Below, one piece after another: positions 12,015 through 20,223 of a stretch of DNA of 64,000 nt. The stretch spans positions 124,001 through 188,000 of the forward strand of contig JAOSKR010000004.1 in assembly GCA_027493545.1 (NCBI GenBank), in the 5' to 3' direction. Each line of letters opens with the position of its first letter. Position 1 is the stretch's first letter. The translations under genes were made by a program, and so were the position numbers. Under the pieces are notes generated by a model, which saw only the letters and a program-made list of their open reading frames with translations, ran no database searches and was not told where the DNA came from. The stretch comes from Roseovarius sp. Its GTDB lineage: Bacteria; Pseudomonadota; Alphaproteobacteria; Rhodobacterales; Rhodobacteraceae.

Positions 12015-12587
12015 TCAATCGGCATTGGCGTTCTCCATCAGCCGGTCAAGGCCGCGCCGTCTCATCATGCCCTGCCGCAGGGCTGCAAGGTCGTCCCGGG
12101 TCAGCCGCAGCCGGGCGAAGGGCAGGATGATGGCGTTCTCGAGAATGAGATGGCGCCTCGTGTCGGAGCCGAAGCGGACGAGCACGGATTTCTCGGCATT
12201 CGTCATCGCGCGTCCCTCGGATTCGATCGCCGCGAGGATGTACGCCACCCGGGGCGCATCGTCCTTGACGCCGGTGTGATCGGAGGTCAGCCGGCCGATG
12301 GCCCGTTCGATATCGTCGTCGGGCTCGCAGCGCAGGCGCAGGAGCGGAAAGAGCCCGTCCTCCTCGTCGGCCATATGCGCCGGCAGTTCGTCGAGCAGAT
12401 AGCTGAGCGCCGCCGCCGCCAGTTCGGTGTCGGGCATGTCCGCGCCCGCGAGATGGTCGAGCGTGGCACAGATCTCGCGCTCGCGCAGGTGGTCCTCATA
12501 GACGAAATCCAGCGGATTTCCCAGGAGCGCCGGATCGGTCGGGGAAAGGCAATCGCCCCTGTTTCGACCGCGGGTGTGACGGCTCAT
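12015..12587 (-). CDS. Hemerythrin HHE-domain protein of the nar operon
   Basis: A 190-aa soluble protein with a four-helix hemerythrin-like pattern. Candidate di-iron ligands are H33 (YEDHLRE), H71 and E75 (LPAHMADEE), H104 (TSDHTGV), H146 and E150 (RRHLILENAI). Family members bind O2 or NO, or serve as iron donors for repair of iron-sulfur proteins (YtfE/RIC type). It lacks the N-terminal ScdA domain of YtfE. It starts 17 bases after the ppiC stop on the same strand as narGHJI, so a role in sensing or protecting nitrate reductase clusters under NO or O2 is plausible but inferred. Confidence 0.82.
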   Translation of the reverse strand: MSRHTRGRNRGDCLSPTDPALLGNPLDFVYEDHLREREICATLDHLAGADMPDTELAAAALSYLLDELPAHMADEEDGLFPLLRLRCEPDDDIERAIGRLTSDHTGVKDDAPRVAYILAAIESEGRAMTNAEKSVLVRFGSDTRRHLILENAIILPFARLRLTRDDLAALRQGMMRRRGLDRLMENANAD

Positions 12588-12604
12588 GGCGGTGCCTTTC
12601 GTGA

Positions 12605-13405
12605 TCAGACCGGCGCGCGCAGGTCGGCGCCCGCGATGTCCGCCGCCGCCACCAGCCGGTCGACGAAATCGCGCGCCGCGCGCGTCCAGGCCGCCTTTTC
12701 CATCGCCTCGGCGATCCTGGGGCGCACCGTCTCGTAGGGAAGCACCGCCCCTTGCGCGACCGCATCCATGCGGATGACGTGCCAGCCGTGCCGGCTGAGC
12801 ACCGGCTCGGGCGTGATCTCGCCGTCGTCCAGACCGCGCAGGGCGGCCTCGAATTCGGGCACGGTATCGCCCGGCCCGAGCTGGCCCAGCGCGCCGCCCG
12901 ATCCCTTCGATCCGCAGTCGCTGTACTCGCGCGCGAGTTGGCCAAAGGCGCGCGGATTCTCCTGCGCCTTGACCGTCAGCGCGGCGGCACGGGCACGGGC
13001 GGCCTCCCTCTGCGCTTCGTCGCGCGGATCGCAGGCGCACAGGATGTGCGACACCTCCCACAACGGCGGCGAGCGAAAGCGCGCGGGGTCGCGTTCCCAC
13101 TCGGTACGCAGCGCGTCCTCGGTGGGCCGCTCGACATCGACGGCCTCGTCGAGAAGGCCCCGGATCAGGGCCTCCTCGTCGGTCTCAAAGCGCCCCGGTC
13201 CGACCTCGGCGGGATCGGATTCCAGCCCCCGCCGGCGCGCCTCCTGCAAGAGCAGCGTGCGCACGGCAACCGCGTTCGCTGCCTTGCGCCAGGCGATGCC
13301 GGGCTTGCCCTTGGGCGCCTCGTGGTTCTGCACCTCGGCGGCGATCGCCGCGTGCGGCACGGTTTCGCCATTGACGACCAGATCGGGAAAGAGAGCCGCG
13401 TTCAT
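12605..13405 (-). CDS. PpiC/parvulin-type peptidyl-prolyl isomerase (nar-linked, NifM-like)
   Basis: A 266-aa protein with no signal peptide (starts MNAALFPDLVVNGE). An N-terminal helical part (EVQNHEAPKGKPG, VRTLLLQEARRRGL) precedes a parvulin domain at about 120-225, with VSHILCACDP, AREYSDCGSKGSGGALGQLG, VPEFEAALRGLDDGEI and SRHGWHVIRMD. These match cytoplasmic NifM-like PPIases. Many alphaproteobacterial nar operons carry such a gene after narI; it may help fold a nitrate reductase subunit. ATG 13405 has GGAG 8 bases upstream; GTG 13414 is less likely. It starts 5 bases after the narI stop. Confidence 0.88.
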   Translation of the reverse strand: MNAALFPDLVVNGETVPHAAIAAEVQNHEAPKGKPGIAWRKAANAVAVRTLLLQEARRRGLESDPAEVGPGRFETDEEALIRGLLDEAVDVERPTEDALRTEWERDPARFRSPPLWEVSHILCACDPRDEAQREAARARAAALTVKAQENPRAFGQLAREYSDCGSKGSGGALGQLGPGDTVPEFEAALRGLDDGEITPEPVLSRHGWHVIRMDAVAQGAVLPYETVRPRIAEAMEKAAWTRAARDFVDRLVAAADIAGADLRAPV

Positions 13406-13410
13406 GGCCG

Positions 13411-14187
13411 TCACTCCGCGGGATGCGCGGTCTTGCGCGCCAGCGGCGCCTTGTCGGCCTGGGCCGGACGCATCGGGCCATCGCGCTTTGCCGGCGCCGT
13501 GTTTCGCCGCGAGCGCACGATCTGATAGCCGGGCCGCAGGAAGAGATAGCGCAGCGGCGCGAAGAAGCCCGAGGCGATATGCACAAGCCGCGTGAACGGG
13601 AAGATCATGATGATCAGCAGCCCCAGCACCAGGTGCAGCTTGAAGACCAGCGCCGCGTCGGCGACATAGCTCGCGGCCGCCGCGTCGAAGGTGAAGATAC
13701 CCTGCGCCCGGGCCATGAACGTCACCATCTCGCTGCCGTCGAGATGCCCCAGCGAGACGAAGATCGTCCCGAGCCCCAGCACCAGCTGAATGAGCAGCAG
13801 CGCCAGGATCGCGATGTCCCAGGCATTCGAGGTCCGGCGAATGCGCGGATCGGTCCAGCGGCGGTGAAACAGCATGCCCCCGCCGACCAGCGCCACGGCG
13901 CCCGCGATGCCGCCGGCGACGATGGCCGGGATCTGCTTGGCGCTATGGCTGATACCGATCGCGTCAAACACCCAGATCGGCGTCAGCAGGCCGAACAGGT
14001 GGCCGAAAAAGACCACCAGTACGCCGACGTGAAACAGGATCGAGCCGACCATCAACTGCCGGCGCCGCAACAGCTGCGACGACGAGGTCTTCCAGGTGAA
14101 GGGGTCGCGATCGTAGCGCGCGATGGTTCCCATGATCCCCACGCCAAGCGCGATGTAGGGGAAGATTCCGAAGAGAAAAGCGTTCAT
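13411..14187 (-). CDS. narI: Respiratory nitrate reductase gamma subunit (cytochrome b)
   Basis: Membrane diheme cytochrome b that takes electrons from quinol and passes them to NarH. 258 aa with five hydrophobic segments. Typical heme-ligand and core segments are visible: FHVGVLVVFFGHLFGL, GGMLFHRRWTDP, LGLGTIFVSLGHLDGSEMV and KLHLVLGLLIIMIFPFTRLVH. A C-terminal basic/Ala-rich tail after YLFLRPGYQIVRSRR is longer than in E. coli NarI (about 225 aa). ATG 14187 has a strong AAGGAGG. The narJ stop overlaps the leader, so narJ and narI are tightly coupled. Confidence 0.95.
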   Translation of the reverse strand: MNAFLFGIFPYIALGVGIMGTIARYDRDPFTWKTSSSQLLRRRQLMVGSILFHVGVLVVFFGHLFGLLTPIWVFDAIGISHSAKQIPAIVAGGIAGAVALVGGGMLFHRRWTDPRIRRTSNAWDIAILALLLIQLVLGLGTIFVSLGHLDGSEMVTFMARAQGIFTFDAAAASYVADAALVFKLHLVLGLLIIMIFPFTRLVHIASGFFAPLRYLFLRPGYQIVRSRRNTAPAKRDGPMRPAQADKAPLARKTAHPAE

Positions 14188-14198
14188 CTGTGCCTCCT

Positions 14199-14903
14199 TC
14201 ACTCAGCCGCCACGCCGCCGGGACGGCGGGCGGGTTCATCCATGCGCGTGAGCATGTCGCGCACCTGCGGGCAACCGGCATTGGGATCGGGGCCGAAGAG
14301 GACTTCGGTTTCCTCCCAGATTTCGTCCAGCGCCTCCAGATCGTCGGGGTCGACCTCGGGCTGGTCCAGCAGTTCGGCCACCGCCTCGCGGTCGGCCTGA
14401 ACACCCGCCAGTTGCAGCAGGGCGACGAAGACCGCGCCATAGGCGCTTTCGCGCCGGTCCAGCCGGGTGCTGAGCGCCTCGACGATGTGCGCCGCGTCGG
14501 CCAGGATATCCTGCGCTTCGGCAAAGGGCCGCGTCGCCAGGAATTCCAGCAGCACCGGCAAGTGATCGGGCAGCTCCGTGGTGGCGGGCTCGAAGCCCGC
14601 TTCGCGGTAGGTCTCCATCAGCGACACCATCGCGCCGCCGCGGTCGCGGCTTTCGCCGTGAACGTGCTCGAAGAGATTGAGCGACAGCGTCCGCGAGCGG
14701 TCGAAGAGCGCGACATACTGCTCTTCGAGCGCATAGATGTCCCGGGTTCCGAGCGCATCGACCAGCGGGCGCAGCGCCCGGCGCGCCGCGGCGGTAAGCC
14801 GGCTGTCGGAGGCGAGAACGCCGCCGATCTCGGGCATAGCCTGCTGCAGTTCAAGCGTCGGATAGCTGAGAACCAGCGACAGCGCTTTCAGGGTCCGGTC
14901 CAT
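14199..14903 (-). CDS. narJ: Nitrate reductase assembly chaperone
   Basis: Cytoplasmic TorD/DmsD-family chaperone that helps insert Moco and iron-sulfur cluster FS0 into NarG before membrane docking. 234 aa starting MDRTLKALSLVLSYPTLELQ. Contains SLNLFEHVHGESRDRG, the conserved NarJ core motif, and ELPDHLPVLLEFLA. Its ATG overlaps the narH stop (TGATG). The acidic C-terminal half is typical of alphaproteobacterial NarJ. Confidence 0.94.
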   Translation of the reverse strand: MDRTLKALSLVLSYPTLELQQAMPEIGGVLASDSRLTAAARRALRPLVDALGTRDIYALEEQYVALFDRSRTLSLNLFEHVHGESRDRGGAMVSLMETYREAGFEPATTELPDHLPVLLEFLATRPFAEAQDILADAAHIVEALSTRLDRRESAYGAVFVALLQLAGVQADREAVAELLDQPEVDPDDLEALDEIWEETEVLFGPDPNAGCPQVRDMLTRMDEPARRPGGVAAE

Positions 14904-16426
14904 CACATCACCTCCGTCGGCATCTTGAGCGGCCTCTTCTTGCCGCCGAAGAGCGATCTGCCGGACATGCCCGAGGAACAGGCATTGCCATCGGTAAAGC
15001 CGCAGCCGCCGCGCAGGTCGTAAGCTTCCTCGACCTGCTCGCGGTGGGTTGTGGGGATGACGAAACGATCCTCGAAATCGGCGAGCGCCATGATCTTGTA
15101 CATGTCCTCGATCACGCGGCCCGAGAGGCCCACGCGCGCGGCGATGGCCTCGTCGCGCACCCCGTCGACGGTCTTGGCGCGCATGTAGGCGCGCATCGCC
15201 AGCATCCGCTCCAGAGCCTGCGCCACCGGGGCCTCGTCGCCGGCGGTCAGCATGTTGGCCAGATAGCGCAGCGGGATGCGCAGGTTGCGCACGTCCGGCA
15301 TCTCGCCGTCGGTGCCGATGGCGCCGGCCTCGGCGGCGTTCTGGATCGGGCTGAGCGGCGGGATGTACCACACCATCGGCAGCGTCCGGTATTCGGGATG
15401 CAGCGGGAAGGCCACCTTCCATTCCATCGCCATCTTCCAGATCGGGCTTTCCTGCGCGGCCTTGATCCAGTCCTCGGGGATGCCGTCGGCGCGCGCCGTC
15501 TCGATTATCCCCGGATCGTTGGGGTCGAGGAAGACGCCCAGCTGCGCGTCGTAGAGATCCATCTCGGCGGCGGCGTTGGCGGCCTCCTCGATCTTGTCGG
15601 CGTCATAGAGCATCACGCCGATATAGCGGATGCGCCCGACGCAGGTTTCCGAGCAGACGGTCGGGTTGCCCGATTCGATGCGCGGATAGCAGAGCGTGCA
15701 TTTCTCCGACTTGCCGGTCGACCAGTTGTAATAGATCTTCTTGTAGGGGCAGCCCGAGACGCACATCCGCCAGCCGCGGCATTTCTCCCGGTCGATCAGG
15801 ACAATGCCGTCCTCCTCGCGCTTGTAGATCGCGCCCGAGGGGCACGACGCCACGCAGGTCGGGTTGAGGCAGTGCTCGCAGAGCCGGGGGAGATACATCA
15901 TGAAGGTGTTCTCGTATTGCCCGTAAATCTCCTTTTGCACGCCCTCGAAGTTGTAATCCTGCCCGCGCTTGGAGAACTCGCCGCCCAGGATTTCCTCCCA
16001 GTTGGGGCCCTTTTCGATCTTTTCGATCCGCTCTCCGGTGATCTTCGATCGGGGGCGCGCGGTGGGGAACGCCTCCATCTCGGGGGCCGATTTCAGATGG
16101 TCGTAGTCGAAATCGAACGGCTCGTAATAGTCGTCGATCTCGGGCAGGTCGGGGTTGGCGAAGATGTTCGCCAGGATCCGCCACTTGCCGCCCTGCCTGG
16201 GCCGCAGCTTGCCCGATTTCGTCCGCTCCCAACCGCCCTTCCAGCGCTTCTGGTTCTCCCAGTCGGTGGGATAGCCGGTGCCGGGCTTGGTCTCGACGTT
16301 GTTGAACCAGGCGTATTCAACGCCCTCGCGGCTGGTCCAGACGTTCTTGCAGGTCACCGAACAGGTGTGACACCCGATGCACTTGTCGAGGTTGAGCACC
16401 ATTCCGATTTGGGCGCGCACTCTCAT
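14903..16426 (-). CDS. narH: Respiratory nitrate reductase beta subunit (iron-sulfur)
   Basis: A 507-aa electron-transfer subunit with one [3Fe-4S] and three [4Fe-4S] clusters. Cys groups seen: CIGCHTCSVTCKNVW near residue 16, CEHCLNPTCVASCPSGAI, KCRGWRMCVSGCPYKK (Trp in place of the second Cys, as expected for the [3Fe-4S] site), then KCTLCYPRIESG and CSETCVGRIRY. NWEEILGG and PLHPEYRTLPMVWYIPPLSP are typical NarH. GTG/ATG context: the start ATG 16426 overlaps the narG stop. No frame problems seen. Confidence 0.97.
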   Translation of the reverse strand: MRVRAQIGMVLNLDKCIGCHTCSVTCKNVWTSREGVEYAWFNNVETKPGTGYPTDWENQKRWKGGWERTKSGKLRPRQGGKWRILANIFANPDLPEIDDYYEPFDFDYDHLKSAPEMEAFPTARPRSKITGERIEKIEKGPNWEEILGGEFSKRGQDYNFEGVQKEIYGQYENTFMMYLPRLCEHCLNPTCVASCPSGAIYKREEDGIVLIDREKCRGWRMCVSGCPYKKIYYNWSTGKSEKCTLCYPRIESGNPTVCSETCVGRIRYIGVMLYDADKIEEAANAAAEMDLYDAQLGVFLDPNDPGIIETARADGIPEDWIKAAQESPIWKMAMEWKVAFPLHPEYRTLPMVWYIPPLSPIQNAAEAGAIGTDGEMPDVRNLRIPLRYLANMLTAGDEAPVAQALERMLAMRAYMRAKTVDGVRDEAIAARVGLSGRVIEDMYKIMALADFEDRFVIPTTHREQVEEAYDLRGGCGFTDGNACSSGMSGRSLFGGKKRPLKMPTEVM

Positions 16427-19400
16427 TCCGCTGCCTCCTTCTGGGTCGCTTCGCGGTCGAGCCAGTCGACCTTCTGCATTTTTCTGACGATGACGAACTC
16501 GTCCCGGTTCGAGCCCACGGTGCCGTAGTAGTTGAAGCCGTAGGACTGCTGGGCATAGCCGCCGATCATGTGGGTCGGTTTGGGGACCGCGCGGGTCACC
16601 GAGTTGTGGATGCCGCCGCGCTTGCCGGTCCTTTCCGAACCCGGCGTGTTCACGATCTTTTCCTGAGCGTGGTACATGAAGGTGGTGCCGTTCTTGATAC
16701 GCTGGCTGACCACCGCCCGCGCCGTCAGCGCGCCGTTGGCGTTGTAAAGCTCGACCCAGTCGTTATCGACGATGCCGGCCGTTGCCGCGTCGTCCTCGGA
16801 GATCCAGATCACCGGACCGCCGCGGTTGAGCGTCAGCATCAGGAGGTTGTCGGTATAGGTCGAGTGGATGCCCCATTTCTGGTGCGGCGTGATGAAGTTC
16901 AGCACCACATGCGGGTGGCCGTCGCGCGCATCCTGGTTGATCTCGGCGTTGATGGTCTTGAGATCGACCGGCGGACGATAGGACATGAAGCCCTCGCCGA
17001 AGGCGCGCATCCACAGGTGATCCTGATAGAGCTGCTGACGGCCGGTCAGCGTGCGCCAGGGGATCAGTTCGTGAACGTTGGTGTAGCCGGCGTTATAGCT
17101 GACATGCTCGCTCTCGATCCCCGACCAGGTCGGCGACGAGATGATCTTGCGCGGCTGCGCGGCGATGTCGCGGAAGCGGATCTTCTCGTCCTCCTTGGGC
17201 TTCGCCAGGTGGGTATGGTCGCGCCCGGTGGCCTTGCTCAGCGCCTCCCACGCCTTGACCGCGACCTCGCCATTGGTCTCGGGCGCCAGCATCAGCACGA
17301 CCTCGGTGGCGTCGATGTCGGTCACGATCTTGGCGCAGCCCTTGGCCGGCCCGTCGAGCCAGACGCCATTGAGGTCGCGCAGGTTCTGGACCTCGGACTC
17401 GGTCTTCCACGAGATGCCCTTGCCGCCGTTGCCGAGCTTGTCCATGAGCGGCCCGAGTGCGACGAACCGGTCGTAGATCGCGGTATAGTCGCGCTCCACG
17501 GCGATGAAGTTCGGTGCGGTCTTGCCGGGGATCAGGTCGCATTCGCCCTTTTTCCAGTCACGCACCTGGTCCTGGGCGATCTCGCCCGGGGTGTCGTGCA
17601 GGACCGGCACCGCGACGACGTCGGTCTCCTTCCCGAGAACTTCCGGCGCCACCTCCTGGAACTTCCTGGCGATGGCCTTGAAGATTTCCCAGTCCGACTT
17701 CGACTCGTAGGCCGGATCGACCGCCGCCTGCAGCGGGTGGATGAAGGGGTGCATGTCCGAGGTGTTGAGGTCGTTCTTCTCATACCACGACGCCGTCGGC
17801 AGCACGATGTCGGAATAGACCGCCGTCGTGCTCATGCGGAAGTCGATGGTCACCAGCAGATCGAGCTTGCCGCGCGGCGCGGTGTCGTGCCAGACCACCT
17901 CGCGGTGCGGGCTGTCGGCCTCCTCGCGCACGTCATGGCCCAGCACGCCGTTGTCGGTCCCGAGCAGGTGCTTGAGGAAATACTCGTGCCCCTTGCCCGA
18001 CGAACCCAGCAGGTTCGAGCGCCACACGAAGAGGTTGCGCGGCCAGTTCTCGGGCGCGTCCGGATCCTCGCACGACATCTGCAGATCGCCCGACTTGAGC
18101 TGTTCGGCGACGTAGGCCGCGATTTCCTTGCCCGCCGCCTTGGCCGCCTTCGCGACCTCCAGCGGGTTGGTCTTGAGCTGCGGCGCCGAGGGCAGCCAGC
18201 CCATCCGCTCGGCGCGGATGTTGTAGTCGATCAGGCCGATGTCCCAATCGCCGTCGGGCGCCGTCGGCGACAGGATCTCGCCCGCCGTCACGGTCTCGTA
18301 GCGCCACTGGTCGGTGTGGGCGTAGAACGCGCTGGTGCCGTTCATGTGCCGCGGCGGCCGGCTCCAGTCGAGCGCGAAGGCCAGCGGCAGCCAGCCGGTC
18401 TGCGGACGCAGCTTTTCCTGGCCCACGTAATGCGCCCAGCCGCCCCCGGTCTGACCCACGCAGCCGCACATCACCAGCATGTTGATGACGCCGCGATAGT
18501 TCATGTCCATGTTGTACCAGTGGTTCATGCCGGCGCCGATGATGACCATCGAGCGGCCATTCGTCTTTTCGGCGTTGCGCGCGAATTCGCGCGCGACATG
18601 GGCGATCTTGTCGGCGGCGACGCCGGTGATCTTTTCCGCCCAGGCCGGCGTGCCCGGTACGTCCTCGGCATAGTCCCTGGTCACCCACTCGCCGCCAAGG
18701 CCGCGGTCGAGGCCGTAATTGGCGCAGAAGAGGTCAAAGACCGTGGCCACTGCGACCTCGCCGTCCGCGGTCTTGATGCGCTTGACCGGGACGTTCCTCG
18801 CCAGCACGTTCGGGCGCTGGTCGCCGGTGTCGAAATGTTCGCTGGTGTCGGCGCCGAAATAGGGAAATCCACCCCGGCGACCTCGTCATGCGCACCCTCG
18901 TCGATCAGCGTCATCCGGAGCCTCGTGTCGGCGCCGGCGGCCTTTTCCTCGAGGTTCCATTCCCCGTCCTCGCCCCAGCGGTAGCCGATCGAGCCGTTGG
19001 GCGCGACCAGATCGCCGGAGGTCTCGTCGAGCGCCACGGTCTTCCATTCGGGGTTGTTCGCTTCGCCGAGCTTGCCGTCGAGGTCGTCGGCGCGCAGGAA
19101 CCGGCCCGGGATCAGCTTGCCGTCCTTCTCGTCGAGGCGCACCAGCATCGGCAGGTCGGAATACCTGCGGCAGTAGTCCTGAAAATAGTCGACCTGCCGG
19201 TCGAGGTGGAACTCGCGCAGGATGACATGACCGAACGCCATCGCCAGGGCCGCGTCGGTGCCCTGCTTGGGGTTGAGCCAGACATCGCCGAACTTGGCGG
19301 CCTCGGAATAGTCGGGGCAGATCACCGCCGACTTGGTGCCCTTGTAGCGCGCCTCGGTGTAGAAATGCGCGTCGGGTGTCCGGGTCTGCGGCACGTTCGA

Positions 19401-20162
19401 GCCCCAGATCAGCAGATAGTTGGAGTTGTACCAGTCCGCCGATTCGGGCACGTCGGTCTGTTCGCCCCAGGTCTGCGGGCTCGATGGCGGCAGGTCGCAA
19501 TACCAGTCGTAGAACGACAGGCAGACCCCGCCCATGAGGCTCAGATAGCGCGAGCCCGCAGCGTAGGAAATCATCGACATCGCCGGGATCGGCGAAAAGC
19601 CGAAGACCCGGTCGGGTCCGTAGGTCCTGGCGGTATAGGCGTTGGCGGCGGCGGTGATCTCGGTCGCCTCGTCCCAGCTTGCGCGGACGAACCCGCCCTT
19701 GCCGCGTATCTCGACATAGGAGGCGCGCAGCACCGGATCGTTCTGGATCTTGGTCCAGGCCTCGATCGGGGTCATGGTCTCGCGCATCTTGCGCCAGACC
19801 TTCATCAGCCGGCCCCGCACCAGCGGGTTCTTCACCCGGTTGGCGGAATAGAGATACCAGCTGTAAGAAGCGCCGCGCGCACAGCCGCGCGGTTCATGGT
19901 TCGGCAGGTCCGGGCGGGTGCGCGGATAGTCGGTCTGCTGGACCTCCCAGGTGACGATCCCCGACTTGACGTAGATCTTCCACGAGCACGACCCGGTACA
20001 GTTCACCCCGTGGGTCGAGCGCACGATCTTGTCGTGCCGCCAGCGGTTTCTGTAGGTGTCTTCCCAGTCGCGATTTTCCCGCGTGACCTGGCCGTGACCG
20101 TTCGAGAACTGTTCCAGTTCCTTGGACTGGAAGAAATTCAATCTGTCGAGCAGGTGGCTCAT
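16423..20162 (-). CDS. narG: Respiratory nitrate reductase alpha subunit (Mo catalytic), one frame break
   Basis: Mo-bis-MGD catalytic subunit that reduces nitrate to nitrite on the cytoplasmic side. The repaired protein is about 1246 aa, normal for NarG. The N-terminus MSHLLDRLNFFQSK carries the FS0 region (HGVNCTGSCSWKIYVKSG, His first then three Cys, the last in RGCARGAS). The Mo ligand Asp lies in LSFYDWYCDLPPSSPQTWGEQTD. The C-terminal MGD-binding part includes HSTYTDNLLMLTLNRGGP. The frame breaks at GGG 18862-18864: one C is missing on the coding strand after VDFP; repaired YFGADTSEHFDTGDQRPNVLA. No Tat signal, as usual for NarG. First structural gene after narK, 61 bases downstream. 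Confidence 0.96.
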
Positions 20163-20223
20163 CAGGACGTCCTTTCGGTTTGGTGTCGGCGGGCGACGCT
20201 GGCCGCCCGCCGGTGATGGGTGT

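Noticed and set aside
12015-12587. Full YtfE/RIC iron-sulfur repair protein
   Set aside because: The N-terminal ScdA domain is absent; only the hemerythrin-like helices can be supported.
12605-13405. NifM, i.e. evidence of nitrogen fixation
   Set aside because: The protein resembles NifM-like isomerases, but no nif genes are present and the gene is attached to narI, where such isomerases are common.
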